From positions 1 through 38,572 of the forward strand of contig JAHJTB010000241.1 of the NCBI GenBank assembly GCA_018830135.1: DNA of 38,572 bases, read 5' to 3'. The stretch is from Pseudomonadota bacterium (GTDB taxonomy: Bacteria; Desulfobacterota; Desulfarculia; Adiutricales; JAGVGV01). The notes under the pieces are model-generated. The model was not told the DNA's origin. It saw only the letters and a program-made list of their open reading frames with translations, and did not search any database. How positions within the stretch are numbered: position 1 is the stretch's first letter; each line of letters opens with the position of its first letter. The position numbers and the translations under genes are program-made. Positions 18,901 through 26,038 of the stretch are shown here, one piece after another.

Positions 18901-20877
18901 TTGGAGGATATCACCCGGCAGAAGGAAGCCGAAGCGGAACGACGCAAGCTGTTCCAGGCCGTTGAGGACAGTCCCAGTTCCGTGGTCGTGACGGACCTGG
19001 ACGGAACGATCGAATACGTGAATCCGAAATTTTCCGAAACGACCGGGTACAGTCGGCAGGAGGCGTTGGGGCAGAACCCCCGGATTCTGAAGTCCGGGGC
19101 CCAGGACCCGGAGGTGTACCGCCGGCTGTGGGAGACGATATCGTCGGGCGGCGAGTGGCATGGCGAGTTCCTCAATCGAAAGAAGAACGGCGAGGTTTTC
19201 TGGGAATTCGCCTCGATTTCACCGGTCAAGAACGAGGATGGACAGGTCACGCACTACGTCGCGGTCAAGGAGGATATTACCGAACGGAAAAGGACGGAAG
19301 AGGAGCTTCGGCTGGCCAAGGAGGCGGCCGAAACGGCCAGTCGGGCCAAGACGGACTTTCTGGCCAACATGAGCCACGAAATCCGAACACCCATGAACGC
19401 CATCCTGGGCATGATCGATCTGACCCTTCAAGGGTATCTGGATGAGGAACAGCGGGACAATCTGGCCACAGCCAAGAGCTCGGCCAAGCATCTCCTGCAT
19501 ATTATCAATGACATACTGGACCTGTCCAAGATCGAGGCCGGAAAGGTGGAACTCGATCGTGTGGACTTCGAGTTGGATTCGCTGGCCCGTTCCGTTCTGA
19601 CCACCTTTGAAATCCAGGCCGCCAACAAGGGCCTCGCCCTGCAACTGGACTTGGCCGGGAACCTGCCCGTTCACATCAAGGGTGATCCGATCCGTCTCAG
19701 GCAGATTCTGGTCAACCTGATCGGAAACGCGGTCAAGTTCACGGACGGGGGGGGAGTATATATCGAGATCGAGCCCGAACCGGATTCGCCCCCGGACCGG
19801 GGGACGGAGGCCGGAGTACGCTTGAGATTTTCGGTGCGGGACACCGGGATCGGCATTCCGGAGGAAAAACGAGGGACGGTTTTCGATACCTTCAGTCAGG
19901 CCGAGGCGGGCATTACGAAGAAGTACGGAGGAACCGGCCTGGGACTGGCCATTTGCAAGCAACTGGTCGGGATGATGGGTGGACGCATCTGGATCGAGAG
20001 CGGCGGGGATCGAGGAAGCCGCTTTATTTTCACCGCGGTGTTCGAACCGGGCGATCAAAGCCAGGATGGTTTTAAAGACAGGGACGTCCGGGCGGACGCG
20101 ACGGTTCGACCGTTGAAGATTCTGTTGGCCGAGGACAATCCGGTCAACGCCAAGGTGGCCACCCGGTTCCTGGCCCGGCTGGGACACGCCACGGTGGTCG
20201 CCGAGGATGGGCAGGCGGTTCTGGAAGCCCTTTCCCTGGACTGGTTCGACCTGGTGTTGATGGACGTGGAAATGCCCGAAATGGACGGTATCGAGGCGAC
20301 CCGGAGAATCCGGGCGGGGGAAACGGGTGAAGCCAACCGTAACGTGCCCATCGTGGCCATGACCGCCCACGCCCTGGCAGAGTTCAGGGAACGATGCGAA
20401 GAGGCGGGCATGAACGACTATATCACCAAACCGGTGGACTTTTTACGTCTGGGGGAGGTCATCCAGCGGAACGTGCCCCGGGAGCCGGAAGGTGCCGGCC
20501 GTGACGAAACCGCGTCATCGGAGTCCGAAATGATCGAACTGGATGAGCGGGCCGTGTTGGACCGGATCGGAGGCGACGAGGAACTGCTTCTCGAACTTTA
20601 CGCCGTATTCCTCGACGACGCGCCGGACAAGATAGGGCGCCTGGAGCTGGCCCTGGACGAGGGACGCTTGAAAGATGTCGAACGCCTGGCCCACGGCTTG
20701 AAAAACACCTGCGGCACCTTGGGAGCGGAGCGGGGCTTTCGGATCGGGAGCCAGCTCGAACAGGCCGCCGCGGAGGAACGACGGGAAGAAGTCGAGTGGC
20801 TCGGCCGTCGGTTTCTGAGGGAGGTGGAGAAACTGGCCTCCCTGATCAAGACCCGCTTGCCGGATAATGAAAAATAA
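15955..20877 (+). CDS. Hybrid histidine kinase REC-GAF-PAS(x6)-HisKA-HATPase-REC-Hpt
   Basis: This 1640-aa soluble kinase has an intact N-terminal receiver (about 10-130; VVEDEVII, LVLMDV with Asp about 61, YLIKPF), a GAF domain of the type with a NDY/YDASDP region (about 145-310), six PAS domains (about 315-430, 437-575, 622-742, 745-865, 868-988, 990-1110) and a coiled coil around 575-615. HisKA has [14 protein letters not shown] with His about 1141; the ATPase shows LIGNAVKF, DTGIGIP and GGTGLGLAI. A C-terminal receiver (about 1386-1500; LAEDNPVN, LMDVEMPEMDG) and an Hpt (LAHGLKNTC, His about 1579) complete the phosphorelay. Its first two PAS domains are clear paralogues of the first two in the 3317-8047 kinase. 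The start is the ATG at 15955, preceded by AAAAGGCGG. Transcription is divergent from the HDOD/kinase pair. Signal and partner are unknown. Confidence 0.95.
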   Translation: MSEKSVKRTERVLVVEDEVIIGQDLKSRIQEMGYQVRGPVATAEEAVESVRRELPDLVLMDVILAGAMDGIEAAETIRSIAEIPIVFVTAYADEERIDRAKLTLPFGYLIKPFSDRDLKATVEMALYKGKIDAGKRRAEEARKLNEARLEVLYALSRMGRASQGEICDFALEQGVALTKSRYGYLSFLNDERGELDLCSWSGSVRELCDLHGRTMAYNIEGAGLWAEAFRRGQPVVTNDYDASDPGKNGLPSGHIPLKRHMSVPVFDDGRIVAVAGVADKEEPYDETDIRQLRLLMEGMWQLIQRRKSEDAARKFEFTANASRDFMTLINRDYVYEAANRAYRATIRNGHRDIVGKSVAEVWGRELFETVIQAYLDECFSGKVVRYESWFEFHGLGRGYYDVTYYPYFDETGRVTHAAVVTHETTAYKRAEEAIQRAKNTLDSIVRTIPDIVYRLDENGHITFISEAIRAYGYQTEALIGRDILELVDPEMRENARFHLKERRTRDRRTRSMELKLLTQDRGERYFEARYEPLDGDRYFDLAAEGLYGSKSTDSADFMGTQGIARDITDRKIAERELEGYRRRLEEMVAERTHELLETNESLQREIGERRSMAEALGANEKKYRLLAENARDIIFRMGLPEGDFEYISPAAEALTGYAPEAFYEDPGLLQKILHPDWNDFFESFWRSALAGDSVPEFEFQIVCRSGETRWMHQRNVLIQDEAGRPVALEGIVTDLTERKQVEDNLRKSESFNRSIIQSSRDCIKVLDLEGSLTFMSQSGQDMLEIRDIRPFLGMAYESFWDKDRDAARRSLEEALAGRPSGFRGYRPTESGRPRWWDVVITPIRDDRGEVEGLLAVSRDITDRRRVEEALRKSERDLRTLIEQAPVGILTIDTEGIVTDANPKSVELMGSPSREETIGLNVLTLPPLVESGLSRYFRNVLETGQPEDIQAQYTSIWGKTSHFRARLVPLFDLEGRQVGAIQILEDITRQKEAEAERRKLFQAVEDSPSSVVVTDLDGTIEYVNPKFSETTGYSRQEALGQNPRILKSGAQDPEVYRRLWETISSGGEWHGEFLNRKKNGEVFWEFASISPVKNEDGQVTHYVAVKEDITERKRTEEELRLAKEAAETASRAKTDFLANMSHEIRTPMNAILGMIDLTLQGYLDEEQRDNLATAKSSAKHLLHIINDILDLSKIEAGKVELDRVDFELDSLARSVLTTFEIQAANKGLALQLDLAGNLPVHIKGDPIRLRQILVNLIGNAVKFTDGGGVYIEIEPEPDSPPDRGTEAGVRLRFSVRDTGIGIPEEKRGTVFDTFSQAEAGITKKYGGTGLGLAICKQLVGMMGGRIWIESGGDRGSRFIFTAVFEPGDQSQDGFKDRDVRADATVRPLKILLAEDNPVNAKVATRFLARLGHATVVAEDGQAVLEALSLDWFDLVLMDVEMPEMDGIEATRRIRAGETGEANRNVPIVAMTAHALAEFRERCEEAGMNDYITKPVDFLRLGEVIQRNVPREPEGAGRDETASSESEMIELDERAVLDRIGGDEELLLELYAVFLDDAPDKIGRLELALDEGRLKDVERLAHGLKNTCGTLGAERGFRIGSQLEQAAAEERREEVEWLGRRFLREVEKLASLIKTRLPDNEK

Positions 20878-20905
20878 AATCGGGACTGCCGGCCGGAACG
20901 CGGAT

Positions 20906-20950
20906 AAAAAATGGCGCGGGAAGACCGGCGGTCCGGCCGGCTTCCCGCGC
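20906..20950 (-). terminator. Rho-independent terminator of the DUF2202 gene
   Basis: A perfect 10-bp stem (GCGCGGGAAG at 20914-20923 with CTTCCCGCGC at 20941-20950) is followed on the minus strand by CA and then TTTTTT (A run at 20906-20911). It lies 27 bases past the DUF2202 stop. On the plus strand there is no T run, so it is directional, though the stem may also block readthrough from the converging kinase gene. Confidence 0.85.
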
Positions 20951-20976
20951 TGCTGGGCGTCTGACCCGGAGGAAGG

Positions 20977-21732
20977 CTAACGGTTCCCGCCGCCCCCCCG
21001 CCCCGCCCCGCTTTTGTTCATCCTGCCCTGTCCCGACCCGGCCGGGGAAGCCTGGCCCTGGTCGTTGATCATGCCTCGTTCGCCGGGGGCGTTGAGAATC
21101 TCGGACAACTCGTCCGCCGTGATGTACTGGGCCTGGTAGGTCAGGCCCCGGGCCTGAATCTGGCCATTGAAGGCCCGGAGGTGATTCCTCGACCCCTTGG
21201 TCAGGTTCTGATACACGGTCCGGATGTCCTGATTGTCGGTCTTCTTGATGTTTTCCTGAAGGTCCCGGATATCCAGGTCCTCGATGGTGGCCCCCACATG
21301 GAGGGCCGCGGCTTCGGATTGTCGGCCGCTTTGGACCAGTTTCAGGTAAAGCGCCTTGAGATCGGCATCCTTGAACTCGCCCCGCTCCGCGCCGGCCGTG
21401 GGGTCGGGGAGTTCGTATTTGGTCAGCAGGGCGCGGATGGCGTTCATGTGCTGTTGTTCGCTTTGGGCGATGTTGCTGAAAGCCGGGATTTTCCATTGGT
21501 CGTACAAGACCAGGTAAACGTCCCGGGCCAGCTTTTCTTCCTCGATCATGAACCGCATGCCCTGTTTTTCCTCGTCATTCAGACTTTGAAAAGGAAGACT
21601 GGACACGACCGCCTCGATATTGCCGGCCGGCCTCGTCTGCCCGACCGCGGGTGCCGCGCCCGGCCAGGCGAGACCGACGGCCAAAACCATCATCACGACC
21701 CAGATGCTCGAAGTATCAATCCGATATTTCAT
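20977..21732 (-). CDS. Secreted ferritin-like DUF2202 protein
   Basis: The 251-aa protein has an N-terminal signal peptide (hydrophobic stretch about 10-30 with AAPA before the likely cleavage site). The DUF2202 domain (about 50-210) shows MIEEEKLARDVYLVLYDQW followed by SEQQHMNAI, the helical EE...H pattern that places the family in the ferritin-like superfamily, and later KGSRNHLRAF, a second acid/His helix region. Members are predicted exported proteins; some may bind a di-metal centre, but no function is proven. The C-terminal tail (about 215-251) is Gly/Ser/Arg-rich and disordered. The start is the ATG at 21732 with AAAGGAG eight bases upstream. It stands alone: a terminator follows and candidate promoters lie upstream at 21819-21834 and 21996-22023. 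Confidence 0.88.
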   Translation of the reverse strand: MKYRIDTSSIWVVMMVLAVGLAWPGAAPAVGQTRPAGNIEAVVSSLPFQSLNDEEKQGMRFMIEEEKLARDVYLVLYDQWKIPAFSNIAQSEQQHMNAIRALLTKYELPDPTAGAERGEFKDADLKALYLKLVQSGRQSEAAALHVGATIEDLDIRDLQENIKKTDNQDIRTVYQNLTKGSRNHLRAFNGQIQARGLTYQAQYITADELSEILNAPGERGMINDQGQASPAGSGQGRMNKSGAGRGGGGNR

Positions 21733-21818
21733 GGCTCGACTCCTTTGCCTTTGTTTTTCAGCCGCCTGGCTGGGTGGCCGGAATCAACCTCCGGCGTTTT
21801 GTTTTCAGTTAATCATAG

Positions 21819-21834
21819 GGCAATAAGAATGCCA
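21819..21834 (-). promoter_or_regulatory. Candidate sigma54 (-24/-12) promoter for DUF2202 gene
   Basis: Read on the minus strand the site is TGGCAT-TCTTA-TTGC, which keeps the GG and GC doublets at the exact ten-base separation of sigma54 promoters. It is about 90 bases upstream of the DUF2202 ATG. No enhancer-binding site was identified, so this rests on the motif alone. Confidence 0.4.
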
Positions 21835-21995
21835 ACGGCCCCGGCCGCTAGTTTTTGTCATGTATTTTAGCCGGTTCTGTGCTTCCGCTGTGTTCAGGTC
21901 CTGCGCGGTATCCGTGTAATTCTTTGACGGCGAAAAGACAGATGCCAAAAAATCAGACGGCTACCGGACAGGCGCGTCAAACCCCCTGCCAGGAA

Positions 21996-22023
21996 ATTTT
22001 ATCCAGTCCGAGGCCGCTGTCAA
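21996..22023 (-). promoter_or_regulatory. Candidate sigma70 promoter downstream of tonB
   Basis: On the minus strand TTGACA (22018-22023) and TAAAAT (21996-22001) are separated by 16 bases. It begins 22 bases after the tonB stop and points toward the DUF2202 gene, 260 bases away. It would give that gene a long leader or drive a short RNA. Confidence 0.5.
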
Positions 22024-22045
22024 GCCCGATCCGTTGCCCAGGGGA

Positions 22046-22855
22046 TCATGGCCGGGTTTGCCTGTCGGCCAGCCGGAACAGAATCGTGGTTTCGACCCAG
22101 GCTTGGACCACCTGTCCGTTTCGCCGGGCGGGTTGGAAGCGCCATTCCGGCAATGCGTCCATAACGGCTTGATCAAAGAGGCCGGGCGGGTCGGAACGGA
22201 GTATCCGGGGGGATCTAACCAGGCCCTGTTCATCGACCCGGAAACGGACCCGGACCCGGCCTTCAATGCCTCGCCTTCTGGCCAGGGGGGGGAAGACCGG
22301 TTCGACGCGCTTGATTGGTCCGGGCGGGGTGATCGTGTGGGAAAGGCGGTCGCCCGGGCCGCACCCGGCCGGGCTGCCCGGTCCCGGCCCGGCCTCGATC
22401 CCCTGGCCGGTGGCCGGCCCGGAATCATGGCCCGGGGTGGCTCTGGCCGTCGAGGCGGCATCGGAGGATATTCCGGGCGGCGGCCCGATAGACTGCTTGG
22501 CGGTCCGCCTGAGTCGGCCAGGCATTTTTTTCTTGATAACCGGCCGGAGTTTGACGGGGGGTGTCGAGGGGCGGGGCCGGACACGAGGCGGATCATCCGG
22601 CCCGTCCGCGACCGGGATGACCGGCGCCGTGGGACTTTGGAGGAAATCCCCGGCCGAACCGGCGGGTATACGGTCAGGGCTCCGCTCCCCGGGCAGGACG
22701 ACCAGACGGACCCGACAGACCGATCCGATTGCGGGGACCTTCGAGACGGACGGCATCGGTCCGGAGGCCGTAAAGCACAGCAACAGGGCGTGCAGACCGA
22801 TACTGGCCGCGATGGGCCAGGACCAACGGGACGGGGCGGAACCGATGGGATTCAT
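22046..22855 (-). CDS. tonB: TonB-family energy transducer
   Basis: The 269-aa protein has the TonB layout: an N-terminal membrane anchor (about 15-33, WPIAASIGLHALLLCF), a long Pro-rich periplasmic spacer (about 60-185, with basic KKK near the middle) and a C-terminal TonB_C domain (about 190-265) with VEPVFPPLARRRGIEGRV, VDEQGLV and WRFQPARRNGQ. TonB passes proton-motive energy from ExbB/ExbD to outer-membrane receptors; no exbB or exbD is in this window. I chose the ATG at 22855 because the alternative ATG at 22876 lies inside the T run of the terminator at 22867-22901. No strong ribosome site precedes 22855. It is the last gene of the cobalamin receptor cluster, so it is probably dedicated to BtuB, but the terminator upstream means it is fed by readthrough or an unrecognised promoter. 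Confidence 0.88.
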   Translation of the reverse strand: MNPIGSAPSRWSWPIAASIGLHALLLCFTASGPMPSVSKVPAIGSVCRVRLVVLPGERSPDRIPAGSAGDFLQSPTAPVIPVADGPDDPPRVRPRPSTPPVKLRPVIKKKMPGRLRRTAKQSIGPPPGISSDAASTARATPGHDSGPATGQGIEAGPGPGSPAGCGPGDRLSHTITPPGPIKRVEPVFPPLARRRGIEGRVRVRFRVDEQGLVRSPRILRSDPPGLFDQAVMDALPEWRFQPARRNGQVVQAWVETTILFRLADRQTRP

Positions 22856-22866
22856 GAGCGTGTCGG

Positions 22867-22901
22867 AAAAAACCACCCGGGCCGAAGCCGGCCCGGGTGG
22901 T
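22867..22901 (-). terminator. Strong rho-independent terminator between DUF4465 gene and tonB
   Basis: A perfect 12-bp stem (22872-22883 with 22890-22901; ACCACCCGGGCC and its complement) with a six-base loop is followed on the minus strand by TTTTTT. It starts eight bases after the stop of the tandem DUF4465 gene and ends just before the tonB start. Confidence 0.9.
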
Positions 22902-22909
22902 CGTTCAGG

Positions 22910-25132
22910 CTAAAGTTGCGAGATGAAGCAGCCGCCACCTCCACCTCCACCTCCGCCGCCGCCTCCGCCGGCGGCCGCTCCGCCGGCGGCCGCGGCCGTA
23001 GCCGGTCCGCCGGGATCACTGATGACTCCGGGAGTCGGGTCGTCGTCTCCAAGTCCGTTGTCGGTAATGGTAATGACCGCGGATTTACGATCATCCGAGT
23101 AGGTTACCTGGCTGGAAAAGTCGATCCAGCCGCTGGTGGTGCTGAACTTCCACCAGCCGCACCCGGAACTGACCGGCCCGTCGAAATAGACCGTGATCCG
23201 GGTGGTGAATCCGGCCGTTCCGGTGACGTTGAAACTGAGCAGGCCGAAGGGCATGGAGGCCGGCCGGTTGGTCTGATCGGCTATGGTCGCCGGATCGACC
23301 GCGTCCAGGGCGACCAGGCTGCCGGCGCCGCTGACTTCAACGGCCACATTGTTGCCGGTGGACGTGGGCAGCGGTACGGCCGTGGGCGGCGCGTCGGGTA
23401 CGGTGATGCCGTTGTCCTTGACCATGATCCGGGCGTCGGCCGTGGTTTCAGTGCCGCTCTGACTGGTTGCGGTCACACGAAAGGCCAGCTCCGCACCGGG
23501 GGCGTCCACGGCCGGAGCGACGAAGGTCGGCCGGGCGGCCGTGGTCGAGGAAAGGACCACCGCGGTCCCGCCGGTCTGGGTCCATTGGTAGGTGACCCGT
23601 TCAGCGGCACGAGCCGGATACGGGTAGGTCGAGGCCCCGAGGGTCACGGTCCGGCCTTCGGCGACCACTTGGTCCAAGCCGGCCATGGACCAGCGGCCCA
23701 GGTCGTCCAGGCAGAAATAGGCCGGTGTGTTCATGCCCCAGTCGCCGGTATCGGAAGACGACAGAGAGAACTCGAGGCCGTAAACCGCGCCTAGAGCGCT
23801 CAAGTCCACCCAGGTCCAGTCCGAGACAATGTAGTCCCGGGAGTTGTCGGCTGAGCGGTAGTCGGCCAGGTAGAAATCCACGGAAGCCCCGGTCCGATTG
23901 TAATCGGCGTCAAGCCCGTACACGGTGAGCAGGAACCAGTCCGGGTCGTCGCCCGTGGCCCCGCCGAACTTCTTGGAAAACGAATCGCCGTTTTTCAAGG
24001 CGTCATAAGCATAGGCGTTGTTGGTCAAATACATGCCGGTCAGCCTGCGGGCCCGCCCCTGGGCCGGCTTGGAGAAGCGGACCTGAGGCAGGACGCCCCA
24101 GAGATCGACGTAACAGACCGCGTAGTTGGACGAGCCGCCGGCCCCGCCGCCCTGGCCGGCCCCGCTGTAGGCCGTGTACTGGCCGCTTGTTCCGGTCGTG
24201 GCCGTGTCGGTCCGGTTGGAGTAGGCAAAGCCGTTCCAGGCCGCCCAGGCGGTATTGTAACTGTTGATGAACCAGGCGTCGTCCGAGGTGAAACCGCCCG
24301 ATTCATCCGATCCGTTCCAGAAGGACGCCGCGGACAGGGCCAGGTTTTCAAAGCCGGCGGCCGGCGCGCCGTTGAGGTGGTCGAAGGCGAAATAGGCCGG
24401 CGTGTTCATGCCCCAGTCACCGGTGTCGGAAGATGACAGGGTGAACTCCAGGCCATAGACCGCTCCCAGCCCGGACAGGTCCAGCCATGACCAGTCCTCG
24501 AGCATGAAGTCCTTGGAGTTGTCGGCAAAGCGATAGTCGGCCAGGTAGAAGTCCAGGGAGGCGCCGGTCCGGTTGTAGTCGGCGTCCAGCCCGTGGACGG
24601 TCAGCTTGAACCAGTCCGCGTCGTTTCCGGAATCCCCGCCGAACTTTTTGGAAAAAGCGTCGCCGTTTTTCAGCGAATCCCGGGCATAGGCGTTGTTGGT
24701 CACGTACATGCCGCTGATGGTCTGCTGCCGGTTGCCCGAGACATGGCCGAAGCGGACCTGGGGCGCGCTGCTCCAGGCGCTATAATAGCAGACGCCGTAG
24801 TTCGAGGAACCCCGGGCGCCCCCGCCGGCTCCGGCCCGGCTGTAGGCTGTGTACTGGCCGTCCGTTCCGGTCGAGGCGGTGTCCGTACGGTTGGAATACG
24901 AAAAACCGTCCCAGGAACCCCAGGTCACGTCGTAGTTGTTGGAGAAACGGGCGTCGCCGCTGACAAAGAACCCGGTTTCGTCCGAACCGTTCCAGTACGA
25001 CTCGCTGTTCAGGGCCAAGTCGTCCATGTCGCCGGGCGACATGCCCAGGGCCGGGATGGAGAGCATAAAAATCGAACACAGAATCATGCCCATGATTCGC
25101 CGGCAGATGGATGATTTCAGAATTGCAGTCAT
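22910..25132 (-). CDS. Secreted tandem DUF4465 surface protein with choice-of-anchor U domain and Gly-Cys tail
   Basis: This 740-aa protein has a signal peptide (about 10-30) and two tandem DUF4465 domains (about 38-262 and 265-490), each with SxWNGSDE, YSNRTDT, GQYTAY, KKFGG, DFYLADYR and WGMNTPAYF. A PKD/Ig-like domain (about 490-590; VTYQWTQTGG) follows, then a region (about 610-710) resembling the choice-of-anchor U domain (FGLLSFNVTG, GLGDDDPT, VISDPGGPA), which in other proteins precedes sorting signals. The tail is 13 glycines, then Cys and FISQL at the stop. It sits 11 bases after the preceding surface-protein gene and shares its riboswitch with btuB. DUF4465 genes are also found in Bacteroidetes cobamide-uptake loci, so a role in capturing cobamides at the cell surface is a reasonable inference, not shown. 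The start is ATG 25132 with AAAGGAG. Confidence 0.88.
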   Translation of the reverse strand: MTAILKSSICRRIMGMILCSIFMLSIPALGMSPGDMDDLALNSESYWNGSDETGFFVSGDARFSNNYDVTWGSWDGFSYSNRTDTASTGTDGQYTAYSRAGAGGGARGSSNYGVCYYSAWSSAPQVRFGHVSGNRQQTISGMYVTNNAYARDSLKNGDAFSKKFGGDSGNDADWFKLTVHGLDADYNRTGASLDFYLADYRFADNSKDFMLEDWSWLDLSGLGAVYGLEFTLSSSDTGDWGMNTPAYFAFDHLNGAPAAGFENLALSAASFWNGSDESGGFTSDDAWFINSYNTAWAAWNGFAYSNRTDTATTGTSGQYTAYSGAGQGGGAGGSSNYAVCYVDLWGVLPQVRFSKPAQGRARRLTGMYLTNNAYAYDALKNGDSFSKKFGGATGDDPDWFLLTVYGLDADYNRTGASVDFYLADYRSADNSRDYIVSDWTWVDLSALGAVYGLEFSLSSSDTGDWGMNTPAYFCLDDLGRWSMAGLDQVVAEGRTVTLGASTYPYPARAAERVTYQWTQTGGTAVVLSSTTAARPTFVAPAVDAPGAELAFRVTATSQSGTETTADARIMVKDNGITVPDAPPTAVPLPTSTGNNVAVEVSGAGSLVALDAVDPATIADQTNRPASMPFGLLSFNVTGTAGFTTRITVYFDGPVSSGCGWWKFSTTSGWIDFSSQVTYSDDRKSAVITITDNGLGDDDPTPGVISDPGGPATAAAAGGAAAGGGGGGGGGGGGGCFISQL
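22931..22969. repeat. Short tandem repeat encoding the 13-Gly run
   Basis: The Gly codons are arranged as a CCACCT hexamer repeated three times (22935-22952), followed by CCGCCG/CCGCCT variants. Because units are multiples of three, slippage would change the number of glycines before the terminal Cys without shifting the frame. Confidence 0.7.
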
Positions 25133-25143
25133 GATCCGCTCCT

Positions 25144-26001
25144 TTATTTGAGATTCTCGTTCCAGGACAAGGACGCGCCTCCGCCGGCCGCGTCCACAAA
25201 GCAGCCCCCACCGCCCGGACCGCCGATTTCCCCGACGCCGGCTTCCCCGCTGGATGTCGGCGCGTCTCCGGTGGTGGTCGGCGCCGGTTTGGGGATGCCG
25301 GACAGGACGGCCACGGCGTTCAGGTCCAGGCCCGCGCTCTGGTAGGTGGGATAGGGGTCGTGAATCGGTCGACCGTCCGTGTCCTGGCAGGACCCGTCAC
25401 CGACGATGTCGATGAAACGGACCCGGGTGATGGACGTCAGGTCGACCCGGTTGGCGATGACTTCGGGTTTGCCGGCCAGGTCCGACAGATCGAAGGGCGT
25501 GCCGTATCCCAGGCGATACTTGCCGGCCAACCCGTCGACGTCGGTCGGGTCCACCGCTCCGAATCCGTTGACCGGCAGGGCCGTGAGTGAAACGGAATCG
25601 AAGCGGACGAAGTTCACGCCGTCCGAGGAGACCTCGACGTATGCCAGTTCCAGGAATGTGTCCCGGAAACCGTTTTCGAAAACCGCGAAGTCCCAGCCGG
25701 TCCGGTCGGAAATGGGCGTGTTGAAGGTCATGGTGAGCCGACCCCCGCGACCGAGACAGACCACGTCGTACACGGTGCCGTCCGGCGGCCCCACGGCCTT
25801 GTCCGGCGTCTGCCAGACTGCGTCCGCTTCGGGACCGGGAACGTAATCCTCCCAGCCGGAGGCCCAGGCCACGATGGCCTGATGGTCGGAAGGCACGGCC
25901 GTCGAGCCGGTCTCTCCGGCCGCGGGCGGATAGGGCCCGGCCGAGGACTCGGCGGCCGACAGCAGGCACAGAACCATCATCAAGGCTATGGCGCGTTTCA
26001 A
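25144..26001 (-). CDS. Secreted surface protein with Gly-Cys-Phe tail, cobalamin operon
   Basis: The 285-aa protein begins at a TTG (25999-26001) with AGGAGG six bases upstream; no ATG fits. A signal peptide covers about 1-21. The body (about 40-235) belongs to a family of secreted proteins recognised by the strings AVGPPDG, FAVFENGF, LAYVEVSSDGVNFVRF, GLAGKYRLGYGTPFDLSDL, VRFIDIVGD and SAGLDLNAVAVL; the alternation suggests a beta-sandwich with possible Ca2+ loops. I know no experimentally defined function. The C-terminus is Gly-rich (GGPGGGGCFV) near residue 266-275, ending 17 residues beyond that motif, similar to the GGGCFI tail of the next protein. It lies 37 bases after btuB, within the riboswitch-controlled unit, so it probably helps cobamide capture or stabilises the receptor at the surface. 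Confidence 0.8.
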   Translation of the reverse strand: MKRAIALMMVLCLLSAAESSAGPYPPAAGETGSTAVPSDHQAIVAWASGWEDYVPGPEADAVWQTPDKAVGPPDGTVYDVVCLGRGGRLTMTFNTPISDRTGWDFAVFENGFRDTFLELAYVEVSSDGVNFVRFDSVSLTALPVNGFGAVDPTDVDGLAGKYRLGYGTPFDLSDLAGKPEVIANRVDLTSITRVRFIDIVGDGSCQDTDGRPIHDPYPTYQSAGLDLNAVAVLSGIPKPAPTTTGDAPTSSGEAGVGEIGGPGGGGCFVDAAGGGASLSWNENLK

Positions 26002-26038
26002 TTGTTCCTCCTATAAAAAAAGCGGAGCCTAAGCGAGA

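Larger units (their letters stand above)
21733..22045. other. Intergenic region upstream of DUF2202 gene
   Basis: This 313-bp region lies between the tonB stop and the DUF2202 start, both on the minus strand. It holds a sigma70-like promoter (21996-22023) and a sigma54-like site (21819-21834), both pointing toward DUF2202. The long spacer between them (about 160 bases) has no convincing gene; a 17-codon minus-strand reading frame from about 21862 has no ribosome site. A small RNA from the distal promoter is possible but unsupported. Confidence 0.45.

Noticed and set aside
22856-22876. Earlier ATG for tonB at 22876
   Set aside because: It lies in the stem and T run of the terminator at 22867-22901, so it is unlikely to be a start.
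22034-23794. 586-codon plus-strand open frame opposite tonB and the DUF4465 gene
   Set aside because: It crosses a terminator and two genes with clear families on the other strand, and its sequence is low-complexity Gly/Arg.
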